This document shows positions 29,781 through 41,525 of a DNA stretch of 64,000 bases, one piece after another. The stretch covers positions 1 through 64,000 of the forward strand of contig JAVTVY010020448.1 of assembly GCA_036873755.1 (NCBI GenBank). The letters are read 5' to 3'. The notes under the pieces were generated by a model, which was not told the DNA's origin, did not search any database, and was given only the letters and a program-made list of their open reading frames with translations. This DNA comes from Hanleya hanleyi (lineage: Eukaryota > Mollusca > Polyplacophora > Lepidopleurida > Hanleyidae). The position numbers and the translations under genes were made by a program. The first letter of the stretch is position 1; every line of letters starts with the position of its first letter.

Positions 29781-32240
29781 ATGTCCAAGATTACATCATA
29801 TCACGCCATAGCAAATATTAACGATGCCTCTATAATTTGTATTCCCATTGCTTAAATTCTCAGAACCTCTAAAGTTCATATCCCGTCCGGCATGCATCAT
29901 TGAAAACCCTAAGATGATGCATACGTATATCGAAAGAACTATATCATTAGTATTCGAAAAACAAAACAAATCAGCTTTTCTAGTAATTCTGAATGAATGA
30001 GATCATTTTGAACATCAGAATTATTGCCCAGATCAATAATCCATGGAGGTCGCCATTTTAACAAGCCCGAGAGCCGTTAGCCAATGAAAATCCTTTAAAT
30101 ATCACCTGACATTATTCCTGTGACGTAGTTGGGCCCAAGCCAGAGTAGCTAATAACATGGAGACCAATTGTAAATTATTGTGTCGATGGCTTTTGACAGA
30201 TCGGTGGACCTTTCTTTACGCTCCGAGACGATTATGAGGATCGTGATATATGAATGTCGAATTGATATACAGGTTGACATGTGGCATTTTGCATATGATT
30301 TCACAAGCTCTTATTCTGAGGCAAGAATATCAGGCCACATCACCCGATAGCAGTAGAAGAAACGCTGCTAATGTTGCTGTTGTTGTTGTTTAATGCTTTA
30401 CCTTATGGGATAGATCCCGGATGACAAAGGCATATTTGTCGCAGCGCCATCTACATAAAAATAGTATGGCCCACAAACGTCACAGTCATTCCAACATGTC
30501 GCAGATCATAAAGTGTTAAAGTGTGAACGATAAATCGGTGTTTACTCAGCTGTAGAATTTTGTAAATTTTTTCTACCCGTGTTTTGGGAATCTGATGGCA
30601 TAATTCTGTCATGTCCAGCACGAGTTTACGCAGAGTTTACTATTCCTTTAACAGACTCCTTTCCTGTAAAAAAGGCAAAACCAGTCCGACTTCCTGCATC
30701 CCCTTTGTGGTCGGTCCCCACTTCTTGTGCCCTTATACTTCCTGAGTGAGTGAGTGAGGGGGCGGGGGGGGGGGGGGGCTTCCACGGGATTGAGTTTGAT
30801 ACTGACATAAACCTTTCTGTATAACGACGGTTGGGTCCTATTCCTTTTCACATAGTGGTTCATATTCCGCTTTAACGGACAAGCTTCTTCTGACAAGCTG
30901 TCAGAAGAGCTGAGGCCCTTCATCTTTATTTTATCAAGCGAATTTCTTTGTTTCCACTTCGGACTTTGTTTCCATGTGGATTCAGACCATGTGACTCAAT
31001 ATTCTTGGATGTAGACCTGACGTACCCAAACAATTAGTTAAATTCGATTTTTAATGAAACTTTTTTACTCCTTTTTGCTATTAACATTCGGATAAAAATC
31101 GAATTTGACTCAAAATTTCTGTATCCGTCACGTTTATATTCAAAACATTCCCCAGTGTGTTGAAAATATTATCCTGTGAACTATTTGTATATCATTTCTA
31201 AGTTTAACTTCGCCAATTTAGACCCGTACATGACGATTTGGATATAGAGTGGAGTCGTATTTGCCGATGAGAAGTGTACCATACTAATGAATATACGTAA
31301 TATGATTTCCAAATTATTCTCCGACAATACGTGGATGGATTTTATTCACGGTTTACATATACTTCTGTAATTTATGTTTCAGTGGTAGGGTGAGTCTTTC
31401 AACAATGGAAACAGCATGATGAGCCTGGCGAAAACCGAGAAATTTCAACGTATTCACCTGAAAACTTAACGTCACGATTGAACATTTGACTTAGATGTAT
31501 TTTTCTAATTCCTGTGAGTATCGCGGAAATTCTTTAATGAATATTGAATGATGGACTACAATCGTGTATTTCATCGTATCTTAATCGAAACCACATATCA
31601 TATACATGTACAAATATAGTGCCAAACAAGCGCTTGATGGAGCCCCACAGAAAGCCTCCATCATGGAGCAGTCTCCGTTGATAGTTTTCATAATCGCCCA
31701 TTAAAAATGGTAACATTTAGATTGTTATATTCATGCAGGAATGTGGCAAGCAATTATAGTTATACTCGGAGAGAAATAAGCAAACTGAACAATGGAAAAT
31801 CATCTACAGTAATATATTCTGTATTCCGGGTAATGGGATTGATAAAATAAAGGTCTGTGCAGTTTGATTACCGCTCATAAATACATAACAAAAATACACC
31901 CACAGTCGGTAAAATTGAATAACAAAGGGCACTTGATTGAATAATAACAAAAGGATACAAAATATGACACGGTATTATTAAGTAGCAGCCGTAACGCTAA
32001 GATTCAAGTAGATCGCCACTTCATTGAACAGATATGACACTTACCGGTATCGATTGCACAAGAGGCGGATTGACTTCAAAGACGGAATAATCCGATATCC
32101 ATGATCATTCAGTCCTGTTCGTATTCTGCTAGTCGACCAAGAGAATAGGGGTCCCAAAATGTAAGCAATGCTAACCCGCATTCGCGGGACAGATGCAGCA
32201 CACTCGCAGACGGCGCCATCTTTAATATCTCTGCCGAAAA
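29781..32240. other. No gene seen
   Basis: AT-rich DNA with a poly-G run (about 30760-30778). No domain or element end recognised. Confidence 0.4.
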
Positions 32241-32269
32241 TCTAGTGGGTCAAACGTATACCACTCTTG

Positions 32270-32450
32270 TCCACTCAAAAAATCGTACGCGAAAGATAAA
32301 ATTGTTCGCGAAAGAAACATACTTTCGCAACATAGGTTCGCGAAAGAAACTTCCATTTGCGAACAAAAAATTGCTCTCGCTAGATAGCATTGTCGATGTT
32401 TCGCGCACGCTTTCGCGTTACTTTCGCACATCTTTCGCGAAAGAAGGGGA
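32270..32450. repeat. Cluster of TTCGCGAAAG-type palindromic motifs
   Basis: TTCGCGAAAG or close variants (GCGAAAG, TTTCGCG) occur about eight times in 180 bp on both strands, in otherwise CpG-poor DNA. The role is unknown. Confidence 0.5.
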
Positions 32451-32790
32451 AATTAATTGCTGGCTGTAGTGTACATGACAAATGGAAAGAGCTGAAAAAC
32501 AAGATAATATTACACCACGATTCCAGTTCTGCAACACCAGTTTCTTACTGGAATAGTATGGTAGTTGGTAATGGATGGGCCACAGCATGTGAGATAGAGG
32601 CAGCAGTACATATTCTCCAGTACAATCTGTGTGTATGGCTAAAGGGTAACAAATACAACTCAGAAAAAACCCCCAAAAACCCTGCCATGCTATACTTCAC
32701 ATGAATATCAGTCTGACAATGAACAGGTAGAAACAATATGTGTTTTGCTTGACAATGGTCATTTCAAACTGATCACCGATGTAGTCATAC
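32390..32790 (+). pseudogene. OTU-like cysteine protease fragment
   Basis: A plus frame to 32704 contains WATACEIEAAVHILQYNLCVW, the usual OTU-domain helix before its central strand. After a 1-nt frame change at about 32700 the next frame gives ICVLLDNGHFKLIT, which fits the catalytic-His block. The upstream Cys box (DGNC-like) is not visible. This looks like the 3' part of an OTU gene, often carried by invertebrate transposons. Downstream short frames to 33230 (Lys-rich, EARKLGISANRTQNE) may belong to the same relic. Confidence 0.4.
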
Positions 32791-33239
32791 CTTCCAGGTA
32801 GTCAACATTACACATCCAGTGTGAGTTCTACAAAGCGCAAACGATCAACACCTGTTTGCCATACACAAACCAAGCAATCAAAGACAAGTAGTTGTAGTGT
32901 TTATATCAAATCACAATGCCAAATGCCCCATAAATCCCATTCAAGGAACGAAAGTCCACATGTAGTGGTAGAGCTGAATAAGGAGCAAATCAGAAAAAAA
33001 TGATGAAGGTACCCCAACTTCAATACATAAAAATACTCCCTTGGCTCAAAATGAAACAACAAACGACAGACAAGAGTCCAAATAAAGACAGTATTACAAA
33101 AAAAGAACAAAATTTGGTATTTGAGGCCCGGAAGTTAGGTATATCAGCAAACCGCACACAAAATGAAATAGAAAAGTCTCTGGCTCAGATGAGAAGGAAG
33201 GAAAAACACCTCTTAACATCAGTCACATAGATATACCAC

Positions 33240-34360
33240 CATCTCACCCTGTGAGTGATAACGAGCAGCTTAATATACAACAAAGTATCTAAACTACAAA
33301 CTTGGTTATGCTGATTGAAAGTTTACTTGACACTCCATGTTAAGTTGTAATACTGTGATAATTCAGAATTGTATATTTGTTTAAAAGCTGTTTCGAACAG
33401 TTATCCATGTATTTTTCCCCAAATATCACAGAGTGGTTTGGGTGTAAATCAAATGAATTGAAATTGTATTGTGCAATAAATTAAATTATTATTATTATTT
33501 TTATTATTCCCATCCAAATCTCTGTTTTTTTCCACTGCATTCGCAGAGTATAATATCATGATATTGGGAATTTCATTTGAATTTTCTAATATGATATGTA
33601 ATAGGTACAGCCAGAAGAGAAGGCAGATTTTCTCTCTGCGTTCGCTTCTAGGCTTTGCCTATTTCATATAAAAATGATGATACGTAGCCAGTTACTGTGA
33701 AATCTTAACTCGTCAGTATTTAAATTTACGTATCATTTCCCCAAAAATACAATTGAACATAATACATGAGTTACACACGCTGCAAAAATTATTAATTGTG
33801 TTATTATTGTAGATATATTTGTGCTTTGCACTTTCTGGTGCTTTCCTGTTGTTGTTTGAGGAACTCATGTAAGATTGGTTCGCCAAATGTCCTTCCTCGT
33901 TAAATAAAGTATTATTATATTATTATTATTATTAAGCTTGCATAAATGGCCGACTGATTTTGCTTTGCAAACCCGGATGCAATGGCGCCATCTATGCATC
34001 TCGAGAGGTTCCAGGAGCGCCATCTGTCCATTCTCATACCTATAAAGAGTTTTCCTCCCTTGTTCTGGATTGCCGCAACTTCGATCCAGTTGGTATTCAC
34101 CCCAAGTCATCAATATTACAGCATGGCTTCGGAATCGACCAATATCTATCATTACGTAGTGTTAGCTAGTCCTCCGCTTTTCTCTTTGATCTGTTGATTT
34201 GATAAATCGAAAACAGCATAGATTTCAATAGTTCAATGGTAACCCCGCTTCCATGGAAATCAATTGGTGCGATAAGTTTCAGAACCATGCGAGTATATAT
34301 ATTTACGCACTTGAACATGTCTGGTTGTAAATTCCAGACAACACCTATCTGCCAGTCCTA
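33240..34360. other. No gene seen
   Basis: AT-rich with ATT microsatellites near 33485 and 33915. No domain. Confidence 0.4.
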
Positions 34361-34369
34361 TAATTCGTC

Positions 34370-35045
34370 TTTTTCATCGTCGTTCTTAAATATTTGTATA
34401 TATCGCTCCAGCCGGTGCTAGCGGTCGTGTGATCATACCATTCAAGATGTCCACATGAACAGCTACAATACAAAACGTGGCTGAGATACAAATCATTACG
34501 GGATCACTTTTGGTCGTTGTGATATTTTAGAAATACACAGTCTGTAAATATACCTGTGGAGTCTTTTTGTCAGTACGTCGGCATCTTCTTTCACCATCCT
34601 CTTTATGTTGCGTTTAACTGCCTGTATGATGAGATTCTGCTGGCGCACGTTGCGTCCTCGAAGCTTGCCCTCTGTACAAATCATTGTGAGTGGTAAATAT
34701 GTTGAAGAATGAAGCGCTTGGCCGGCATTGGGCCTCACAGTTGTGTTCTTGATGAGAACATGCATTACCGGTATGTTAATACAGCCCTGGTTTGGAGCGT
34801 TTTTCTATAAAACGGTCTCATATAATTCATCATTTTCCATTGATCTAGATGACTTGATAAGCCTATTGCATCGTCGTTCTTTAATGTTTTATGTAATACC
34901 GCTCAAGCCGGTGCTAGGGGGCGTGCGCTCATACCATCCAGGATGTCCACATGAACATATACAATAAAAACTTGACTGGGATACAATTCATGACAGGATT
35001 AATTTTGATTTTTTGAAGATATGTAGTCTATAATTGACTGTGGGG
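34370..35045 (+). repeat. Two diverged copies of a dispersed repeat
   Basis: About 34370-34560 and 34870-35045 share GCCGGTGCTAG, AGATGTCCACATGAACA and TGGCTGAGATACAA-type blocks. Weaker matches run to the retroelement tails at 35840-35960 and 48280-48385. Confidence 0.6.
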
Positions 35046-35224
35046 GTCATATGAGTTCTTTTCAGTACGCCAGCATCTTTCTCCACCACGAAATGTTGCA
35101 TTGAATTGAACAGGTCAAGATTTCAAATGAAACCAAAAGTGATAAAAGTATACAGTTGTAAACACAGAGCCTCGTTACCGTTGGTTACTTTCAGAGTAAA
35201 TTGGCGAAGGGGCAGTTCGAGGAG

Positions 35225-35335
35225 GTAAAGGAGAGAGAGAGAGAGATAATTCAGGTTTAATATCGCGTTCAGCAATATTTCAGCTATATAGCGACGGTCA
35301 AACAAAATTCTAAGTACTCAAGCGAATAACTTAAA
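35225..35335 (-). repeat. SINE-like tail, copy C
   Basis: On the minus strand CTTGAGTACTTAGAATTTTG, CGCTATATAGCTGAAATATTG and a GA-rich (CT-rich on minus) end; near-identical copy at 53301-53400. Confidence 0.6.
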
Positions 35336-35569
35336 ATGCATAGAGTTTAAGATTGTAAGAGATGCTTTTTATCGATAAACTATGCGACTACTTTGAAAGA
35401 TCTTTTAGTCGGGTGAGGGAGGATGGCATCTTGGGTCATTTGAGAGAAATAGGTTTGTTACATAAGTTTTAATGTGTGTATGTTTTAATTGGCAGTGAGG
35501 AGTTGAACAAACATCTGGAGACTGATGAGACTTGACTGGTTGAGATGATGGTTAGTGTCAGAATTACAA

Positions 35570-36020
35570 GCGTCTAGTCCGTCATTCATAATCCAGCCGT
35601 CGTCCATTAGAGAATATCCGCGTCCATAATCCAAAGACCTATTTCATATTCCATATAACAGTATTAGCACCAAATTCAAAAAGACAATCACAGTATACAT
35701 AAACATAGGCTTGTTTCCTGCAAGAGAGAAGCGGTCAACAGTTTTCAATGATGCCGGCAAGACATCATAATGTTCCAAAATATCAAATCCGTATCGCTGA
35801 TCAGTATTCTTAATCCATAATTTTCGTTGTAAACTGGTCACCTAAAGAATGATGTATCTCAGTCACGCTTTGATTGTGACTGTTCATATGAGTACCATGA
35901 GGATCTTGAAGTACATGGGTTCATACGGCCCCTAGCCCCGGGTTAAGCGGAATTAGACACAAATTACGAAACGTAGCGCCATAGATCTTGCACGCTACGT
36001 TCGTATTTTGCTATCAGCAT
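35570..36020 (-). mobile_element. 5'-truncated retroelement 3' end, minus strand
   Basis: Inverted match to 48200-48720: the last few codons of a frame (LIAKYERSVQDLW-like), then CTTAACCCGGGGCTAG, TGAACAGTCACAATC, CAACAGTTTTCAATGATGCC and a tail with ATGGACGCGGATATTC. Truncation on the 5' side and a shared 3' side are typical of target-primed retroelement copies. Confidence 0.6.
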
Positions 36021-36455
36021 GCGATATGTATCTATCTAAAACTTTGTTATTGGAAATTTGGAAATGTTAGACCTGACATGATATCTAAATAAGTTTTTTA
36101 GGTTTGATTTTTGTCTATATACCTAGTTATATTTCAAACTGTATGTACAGTAAGAATATTTAGTTATTCTCAAACAGGAAAACATGTTTACATTCAGAGT
36201 AATGATCATAGCTATTCCGCCATGAATAAAGCTAAGCATACTCCGGAGTTTGATAGTGAGCATGGGTATGCCAAACGGCAGCACGGTGGAGAGCCCGCTA
36301 TGAAAATCAGAATGGGCTGCATAACAGTGAGGCTGTTAATCAACATGACTATGGCAAGAACAAGGCAGATGTAGTGAAGATGAAGCGACGTAAGAGATGT
36401 TTCACATCGAGTTCAGCTAAACAGCTTAAACACGAGTATTACCAATACTGTTCCC

Positions 36456-36860
36456 TTGCAAGATATAATGGGACTACGACTGGTGTTGAGCTCCCTTTGC
36501 TCGAGGAAGATAGCTAAAGCTGTAGTGAACACACTCTCACTGAAGCAAGCATGTGTTGAGCTTATGTGTGAGACATCTGCCCTGGCTACTGATAAGATGA
36601 AAGCCAGATCACATAGTCCCTCTCTGTTAATGGTGAAGGATTTTTCAAATTTGAAGAATATGGATGTTGCACATGAATTTCAGCACGAGTTTCCCGAGCT
36701 CTTCACTATTGTTCATCATTTGAGGCTCTCCAAATCTAAACAAAGGATAGCTCAAGCGCAGCTGATTTATTCCATTATGATGTTCACCAGAAAGCCCGAA
36801 TTATCACGGCTTCAAAGAAGTGTGGCATCATGTTTAAAGGACAATAATTGTGACCAGAAG
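36456..36860 (+). pseudogene. DUF6589-family-like protein, exon A
   Basis: Plus-strand frame with KQACVELMC, LLMVKDFSNLKNMDV, EFPELFTIVHHL, IYSIMMFTRKPELSRLQ and ASCLKDNNCDQK. This order of blocks is, as I recall it, found upstream of DUF6589 in large uncharacterised proteins that are numerous in molluscs and corals. The frame ends at CAGAAG followed by GTTGTA, a possible donor at 36861. The next block expected in the family (VYDRLNRLG) is exactly what opens the exon at 51736. No intact 5' part was found; adjacent frames are broken. Confidence 0.45.
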
Positions 36861-37079
36861 GTTGTAGTACCACGTTTATTTGTAAATTATAACTAGCAAA
36901 TTGATGGTCATCTTTATTACACACCCATCCAATAGTCAGACGTATTATGTGATGGAAATTTCCATCCGTCCGTTCGTGTCAAATCATTAAACCGTGTACC
37001 GTATCCGCTTATTTCTGGGACAGTTTACAGTACTTGGCATGGAGACAATGTTCCACATACAATAATTGAAGTCACTACC

Positions 37080-38041
37080 CAGGCCTCAATTTAAGCGGCG
37101 AACGTTCAGTTTGCGTGTCGTTCGCCATGTGTGTCAAACAAGAGAACGTTTTTCCGTTCGCGATCCTCACTGCCGTTCTCAAACTGTAAAATTTAACTCA
37201 CCATTTCTGAAATATCTTAGCGTAATTGAAATTTATTTTCACGCAATTGGAATGGAATTTATTTTCACGCAGCTGGCTTATAAAAACTCCGTCCGCCATC
37301 ATTATTATAAAACATGAAATCTAAGTGAAAGATACAACAGGCTCGCAGAAAATGTATAAACGCACGGGTCCAGAGTTACGTCCTCTCATGCCTCATTTCT
37401 GCGTGTCTTGTGTATTATCAACTTCAACTTCCTGTTTATGCCTGTTCAAAGCTGCGGGTCGATCGTGATGTAAACAGTGGTTTAACTAATGATGTCGGAT
37501 TTCCGTGAGACTAAGTCTCAAAACATTTGAAAAGTGGGATTTCAGTAGTGATTTCAGTCATGATTTGGACGAAGACAAACGAATTTTAAATTTCTGATGC
37601 AACATCTGCAGTCAACATGTCCGCGAGATACGAGCCCAGGCCAAACTGAGAGGGATCAGTGGCACCTCTCTACAGTCCATACTGTCATATGTCGATGGTG
37701 TCAACTATGTACATAAGAGTAATGTGGCCAGGCATGTAAAGTCTGGGTCTCTTCATGACTAGGCGAAAAGAAAATTCCAACACCAGAATGGAGAAACAAC
37801 AACAACACACTCCCTAGGCTATCCACCCAATACTACGATACCCTCATTGCTGCAGTTATTTAGTCAAGAGCTCACTGATAGGCACATAATTGCTGCTATT
37901 TCCATTTGCAGTTTCACACTAATTGAACTCGTATATGTAAAAAGCACGTGTGGTAACCTTTTTTAACTGATAGATTACCACCGAGTAGTTAATGGTAACC
38001 TTTTAATATGTTACCATGAAGCCAGCTTAAATTGAGGCCTG
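37080..38041. mobile_element. hAT-like non-autonomous element, 962 bp
   Basis: CAGGCCTCAATTTAAGC at 37080 is matched by the inverted GCTTAAATTGAGGCCTG ending at 38041. Subterminal GGTAACCTTTT motifs recur near the right end. CAGG-type ends are usual in hAT elements, which make 8-bp target duplications; here the flanks (TCACTACC and CTATCCAG) do not match well. Confidence 0.6.
37600..37850 (+). pseudogene. BED-like zinc-finger relic inside the hAT-like element
   Basis: A plus frame gives CNICSQHVREIRAQAK, ILSYVDGVNYVHKSNVARH and VKSGSLHD then TAG and more open frame. CxxC followed by H-x(6)-H suits the N-terminal zinc finger of hAT-type transposases or ZNF862-like proteins. Stops lie directly before and within it. 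The catalytic part is absent. Confidence 0.45.
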
Positions 38042-38394
38042 CTATCCAGAGGGGCGAGGGTCTCTGGCATTTGAGCGATGGTCTCTCGCCTGCACAGGCC
38101 CAAATATGGACCTATGACGTATAACATTTGGTCTCCCTGTTATGCCCAATCAATGAACCGTTTGCATCTGTGTTTTGGCCTTGGTAAAGCCTCGCTTTCG
38201 TTCGCTTCTCTCTCGCTTCAGCCTTCTAGCACAGACGCACGTGTTTCACCAAACTTTCGCATATCTTAATACTTAATCTTAATAACCAGCATCTACACTG
38301 TGCTCTTTCCTTTCCAGTGCAAGGAACGTATTTACCTGAGCGTATCTTTCATCTTTGAAGTATCAGTCGCAACGACAATAACAACAACAACAAC

Positions 38395-39021
38395 ATGGCT
38401 ATGACCTCCGTTCTCGTTCCCGGCCACAGCTTCATTCGGCGCCTGGAAGAGGACATTCACTGAAGAGTAGTGGGTCATCCCTCTTTTGCCATCTCCGGGG
38501 CCACTGTGCGTTTTAGTGGGGTCTTGCAGGCCTTCATATCATTTCCCACCCCTGACATTCTCATTCTTCAACTTGGCGGGAATGATATCGATCTCACTAC
38601 AACGGCAGAAGAAATTTGTACGAGGATCACTGACTTTGTGAGACTTTGCCTTCATCGGGGAATACAGCAGGTATTTGTCTGCAGTCTGTTCCCTCGATGG
38701 AGGCCCAGGCGCATGTCGGCTGTCCGTTACGAAAGTACGAGACGACTACTTAATGATTATCTGCAGGCACACCTCCCAGCAATCGGAGGTGTGTTCTGGC
38801 AACATCGTAGGTGCCACCCAAGGCAGCCGACGGAATATATTTTCCTTGCGGATGGTGTCCATTTGAATAGACGGGCCATGATGTCCTTCTATCGCAGCCT
38901 GAGCGGTGCCATACTTCAAGCACATGTTCATGTTCATGTTCCTAGTTGCAGTAATGTAACTCTCAGAATCATGGGGACGAGCAGCGCAGCTGCGAGAGTT
39001 ACAGAAAGAAACCGCCCCTAA
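38395..39021 (+). pseudogene. SGNH (GDSL-like) hydrolase, one internal stop
   Basis: A frame from ATG 38395 holds block I as PGHSFIRR, block III as LQLGGNDI and block V as DGVHLN, in order and at usual SGNH spacing. A single TGA at 38461-38463 breaks it; CGA to TGA is the likely change. The rest (38470-39021) is open. An AATAAA lies near 39069. Such SGNH genes occur in Ngaro/DIRS- and some LINE-type retroelements, and in many invertebrate repeats, so this is probably element-derived. Confidence 0.6.
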
Positions 39022-39379
39022 TCTGTCGTTTTTGCGAACGAGGACATTTTTCTCTGATTTATTTCAAAATAAAGCATCACCCGCGTCCATGACGGATCTC
39101 CGATAGTTGTAGGCTATGTTAGGTTACTCACCAGTCAAAAAAATAAAACGGACTCAAAGCGTTTATTTTCACAAAATCGCACTTTTCCCTCGTTTTACCT
39201 TCTCCTGCATGGTTGTTGTCGAGAAGTCACGAAGTCACGTGACATGCTCATTTCTGTTTCGTGGCCGGAGAGTCGACAAGGGGAATAATCCCTGCCAGCC
39301 ACGTGAGAGCTGTCGCTGTCAAACGGATTATGTCACCAACATGCACTCACACGCATGCGCCCACTACACCGAGCAGCAT

Positions 39380-39830
39380 TAGCAAACTGACTGGGGCAAG
39401 AAGTCTGGAACTGACATCTTCTCCAGCAATGTCCCCTCCCCACCCTGCCCCCGCACCAACACCTTCTCCAGCAATTTGCCTCACCCCCACGCACCCTGTA
39501 CACCGAGCAGCAAGACACACTGGCTGGGGAAAGAAGTCTGGAACTGATATCTTTCCCAGCAATGTGCTTCCCAGTCGCAACACACACCCACGCGCACACA
39601 AATATGATATCACAGACACACCCACACAAACACCCATGCACCCACTACACTGAGCGGCGAAGCACTGACTAGGGAAAGGAATCTGGAACTGACATCTTCT
39701 CCAGCAATGTAGCCCCCCCCCCCCTTCCCCCCTCTCCACACACACCGGCATCAACACCTTCCCCAACAATGAGCCTCGCCCCCATGCACAGAAGTCTGGA
39801 ACTGATATGTTCCCCAGCAATGAGTGCAAA
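39380..39830 (+). repeat. Minisatellite, ~130-bp unit, four copies
   Basis: GAAGTCTGGAACTGACATCT with TCTCCAGCAATG recurs near 39400, 39533, 39675 and 39790 with C/CA-rich spacers. Long minus frames here are repeat artefacts. Confidence 0.8.
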
Positions 39831-40056
39831 CTATCATTAATCAAACAAGTTACACATCAGTGTCCTTGTTAAAATAATCCTTACTATTTTCACAATTAAA
39901 CCCTGTAAATTTACCCATGTCATATTGACCCTAGTTAAATACATGGCCTGTATACTGACCACCAGTCTTAAACAACTGCTTAAATTACAATATCTATGCA
40001 ACCAGAGATATTGCCCTATTAAATGCTTATAGTATGTATGTTCTCTAAAAGCAATG

Positions 40057-40946
40057 TGTTACGTCTACGATAGTAGAAAAACGCAACAGAAAGATTTGTG
40101 AAGTCGAGTACAAAGATGTATTTACAATACAAACTAAGTTAGGTCAATACAGCAAATGATAACAAATAAAAACCTTACTGTTGACTGTTATACCAGTGTA
40201 TCTCTCAAAGTTCGTATCAACGTACAGTTCGTAACGTGCAGGAATCCCGATATTTCCTCAGTCAATAAGGCTCAGCCGGTGTCCAGATTTCGTTAGTTCG
40301 ATCACGTAGATAATACAGCGGTGAAACACAGCCAACAGGAAAACACACAATCCAACAGTTAGTTATCTCAGCCAACAATCTCCGATAATGTCAAATGTCC
40401 AGTAAATGCACCCAATAATGTTGTTCAAGTATCTCCCAGTATATCAAACGTATATGAAAGCCAGTGTTCAATTCCTGCCCACAACTGAGCAACACGCTAA
40501 TTTATACTATAGCGGGATTTCTAGATCATTCCATCAGGTCAACACAGTTTATTGGTATAACAGTGACGTAGTATTCAACCCAGATACGATTACAAGAATT
40601 CGAGAAGTTTCCACTTAATTCACCCAAATAAACAGAGGCTATTTATTCGAGAAAGTTCTATCGTAAAACAACAATTGCGTATAGGTTCAGTATATACAGT
40701 ATAGAGATGGCTAGATGGCGCTGGAGTATATCTAATCGTATCATACGGGGTTTTCGTAAAGCAGCCATATGTGCATAGAACCTTCAAGAAAACGCTAGAC
40801 CGATGTGTCACAATTCACACTCGATAATTCGGTCAAGATTACTAGAAAATTCTAGATGGACGACTTACATAATAGAAGGTCAACAAGTCCACCTCAGTTC
40901 CACTATTCTAGAAATATCTACAGTGTCTAACTGTGATACCATGACA
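40057..40946 (-). repeat. 3' LTR of the Gypsy element
   Basis: On the minus strand it starts TGTCATGG and ends ACGTAACA. The purine-rich tract AAGAGGGGGAG adjoins its start (about 40947-40958). Confidence 0.9.
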
Positions 40947-40958
40947 CTCCCCCTCTTA
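40947..40958 (-). other. Polypurine tract
   Basis: Minus-strand AAGAGGGGGAG directly before the 3' LTR, the plus-strand primer site for reverse transcription. Confidence 0.7.
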
Positions 40959-41058
40959 AAAGAAGGTTACAATCTTGGAAATTTCTTGACAATTCAAAAC
41001 ATTATTACAAAACCAAATCTATAGTACAACAGCAAAGATGTTGACAAACATATGTACA

Positions 41059-41370
41059 CTAAATGCGAGACAAATTGTCCTTACCCTTAATGTGTTTGAT
41101 TTCAATATTGTATTCTTGTAACACCAAACTCCATCTCAACAATCTTTGATTTTTGTTTTTCATCTTACTTATGAAAACAAGTGGATTGTGATCACTGAAC
41201 ACAGTAATTGGCAACGATGAAGAAGTAACATAAACATCAAAATGTTGCAAAGCCAATATCATTGCCAAACATTCTTTCTCAATTGTAGAATAATTTCTCT
41301 GATGTTTGTCAAATTTGCGTGAAAAATAACATATTGGGTGATCTACACTATCTATGCCTACTTTTAACAA
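41059..41370 (-). pseudogene. Gypsy RNase H domain
   Basis: 103-codon frame with PICYFSRKFDKHQRNYST, EKECLAMILALQHFDVYV, FSDHNPLVF and RLLRWSLVLQEYNIEI: the RNase H part of the polyprotein. The frame is separated from RT by a break near 41370-41526, where the coding sequence between the RT end and RNase H start is still recognisable in other frames. Confidence 0.85.
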
Positions 41371-41525
41371 AACGGCACCAGCAGCAACATCACTAGCATC
41401 TACAGCCAGTTTAAAGGGTGAACCAAAATCTGGTGCTGAAAGAACTGGTGTGCTCTTGAGTATGGATTTCAGTTTCTCGAAAGCTGATTCACATTCATCT
41501 GTCCAAACAAAAGTTACCCTCTTTC

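Noticed and set aside
39261..39844. 130- and 165-codon frames on opposite strands
   Set aside because: Cys/Thr/Pro-rich translations of the ~130-bp tandem repeat.
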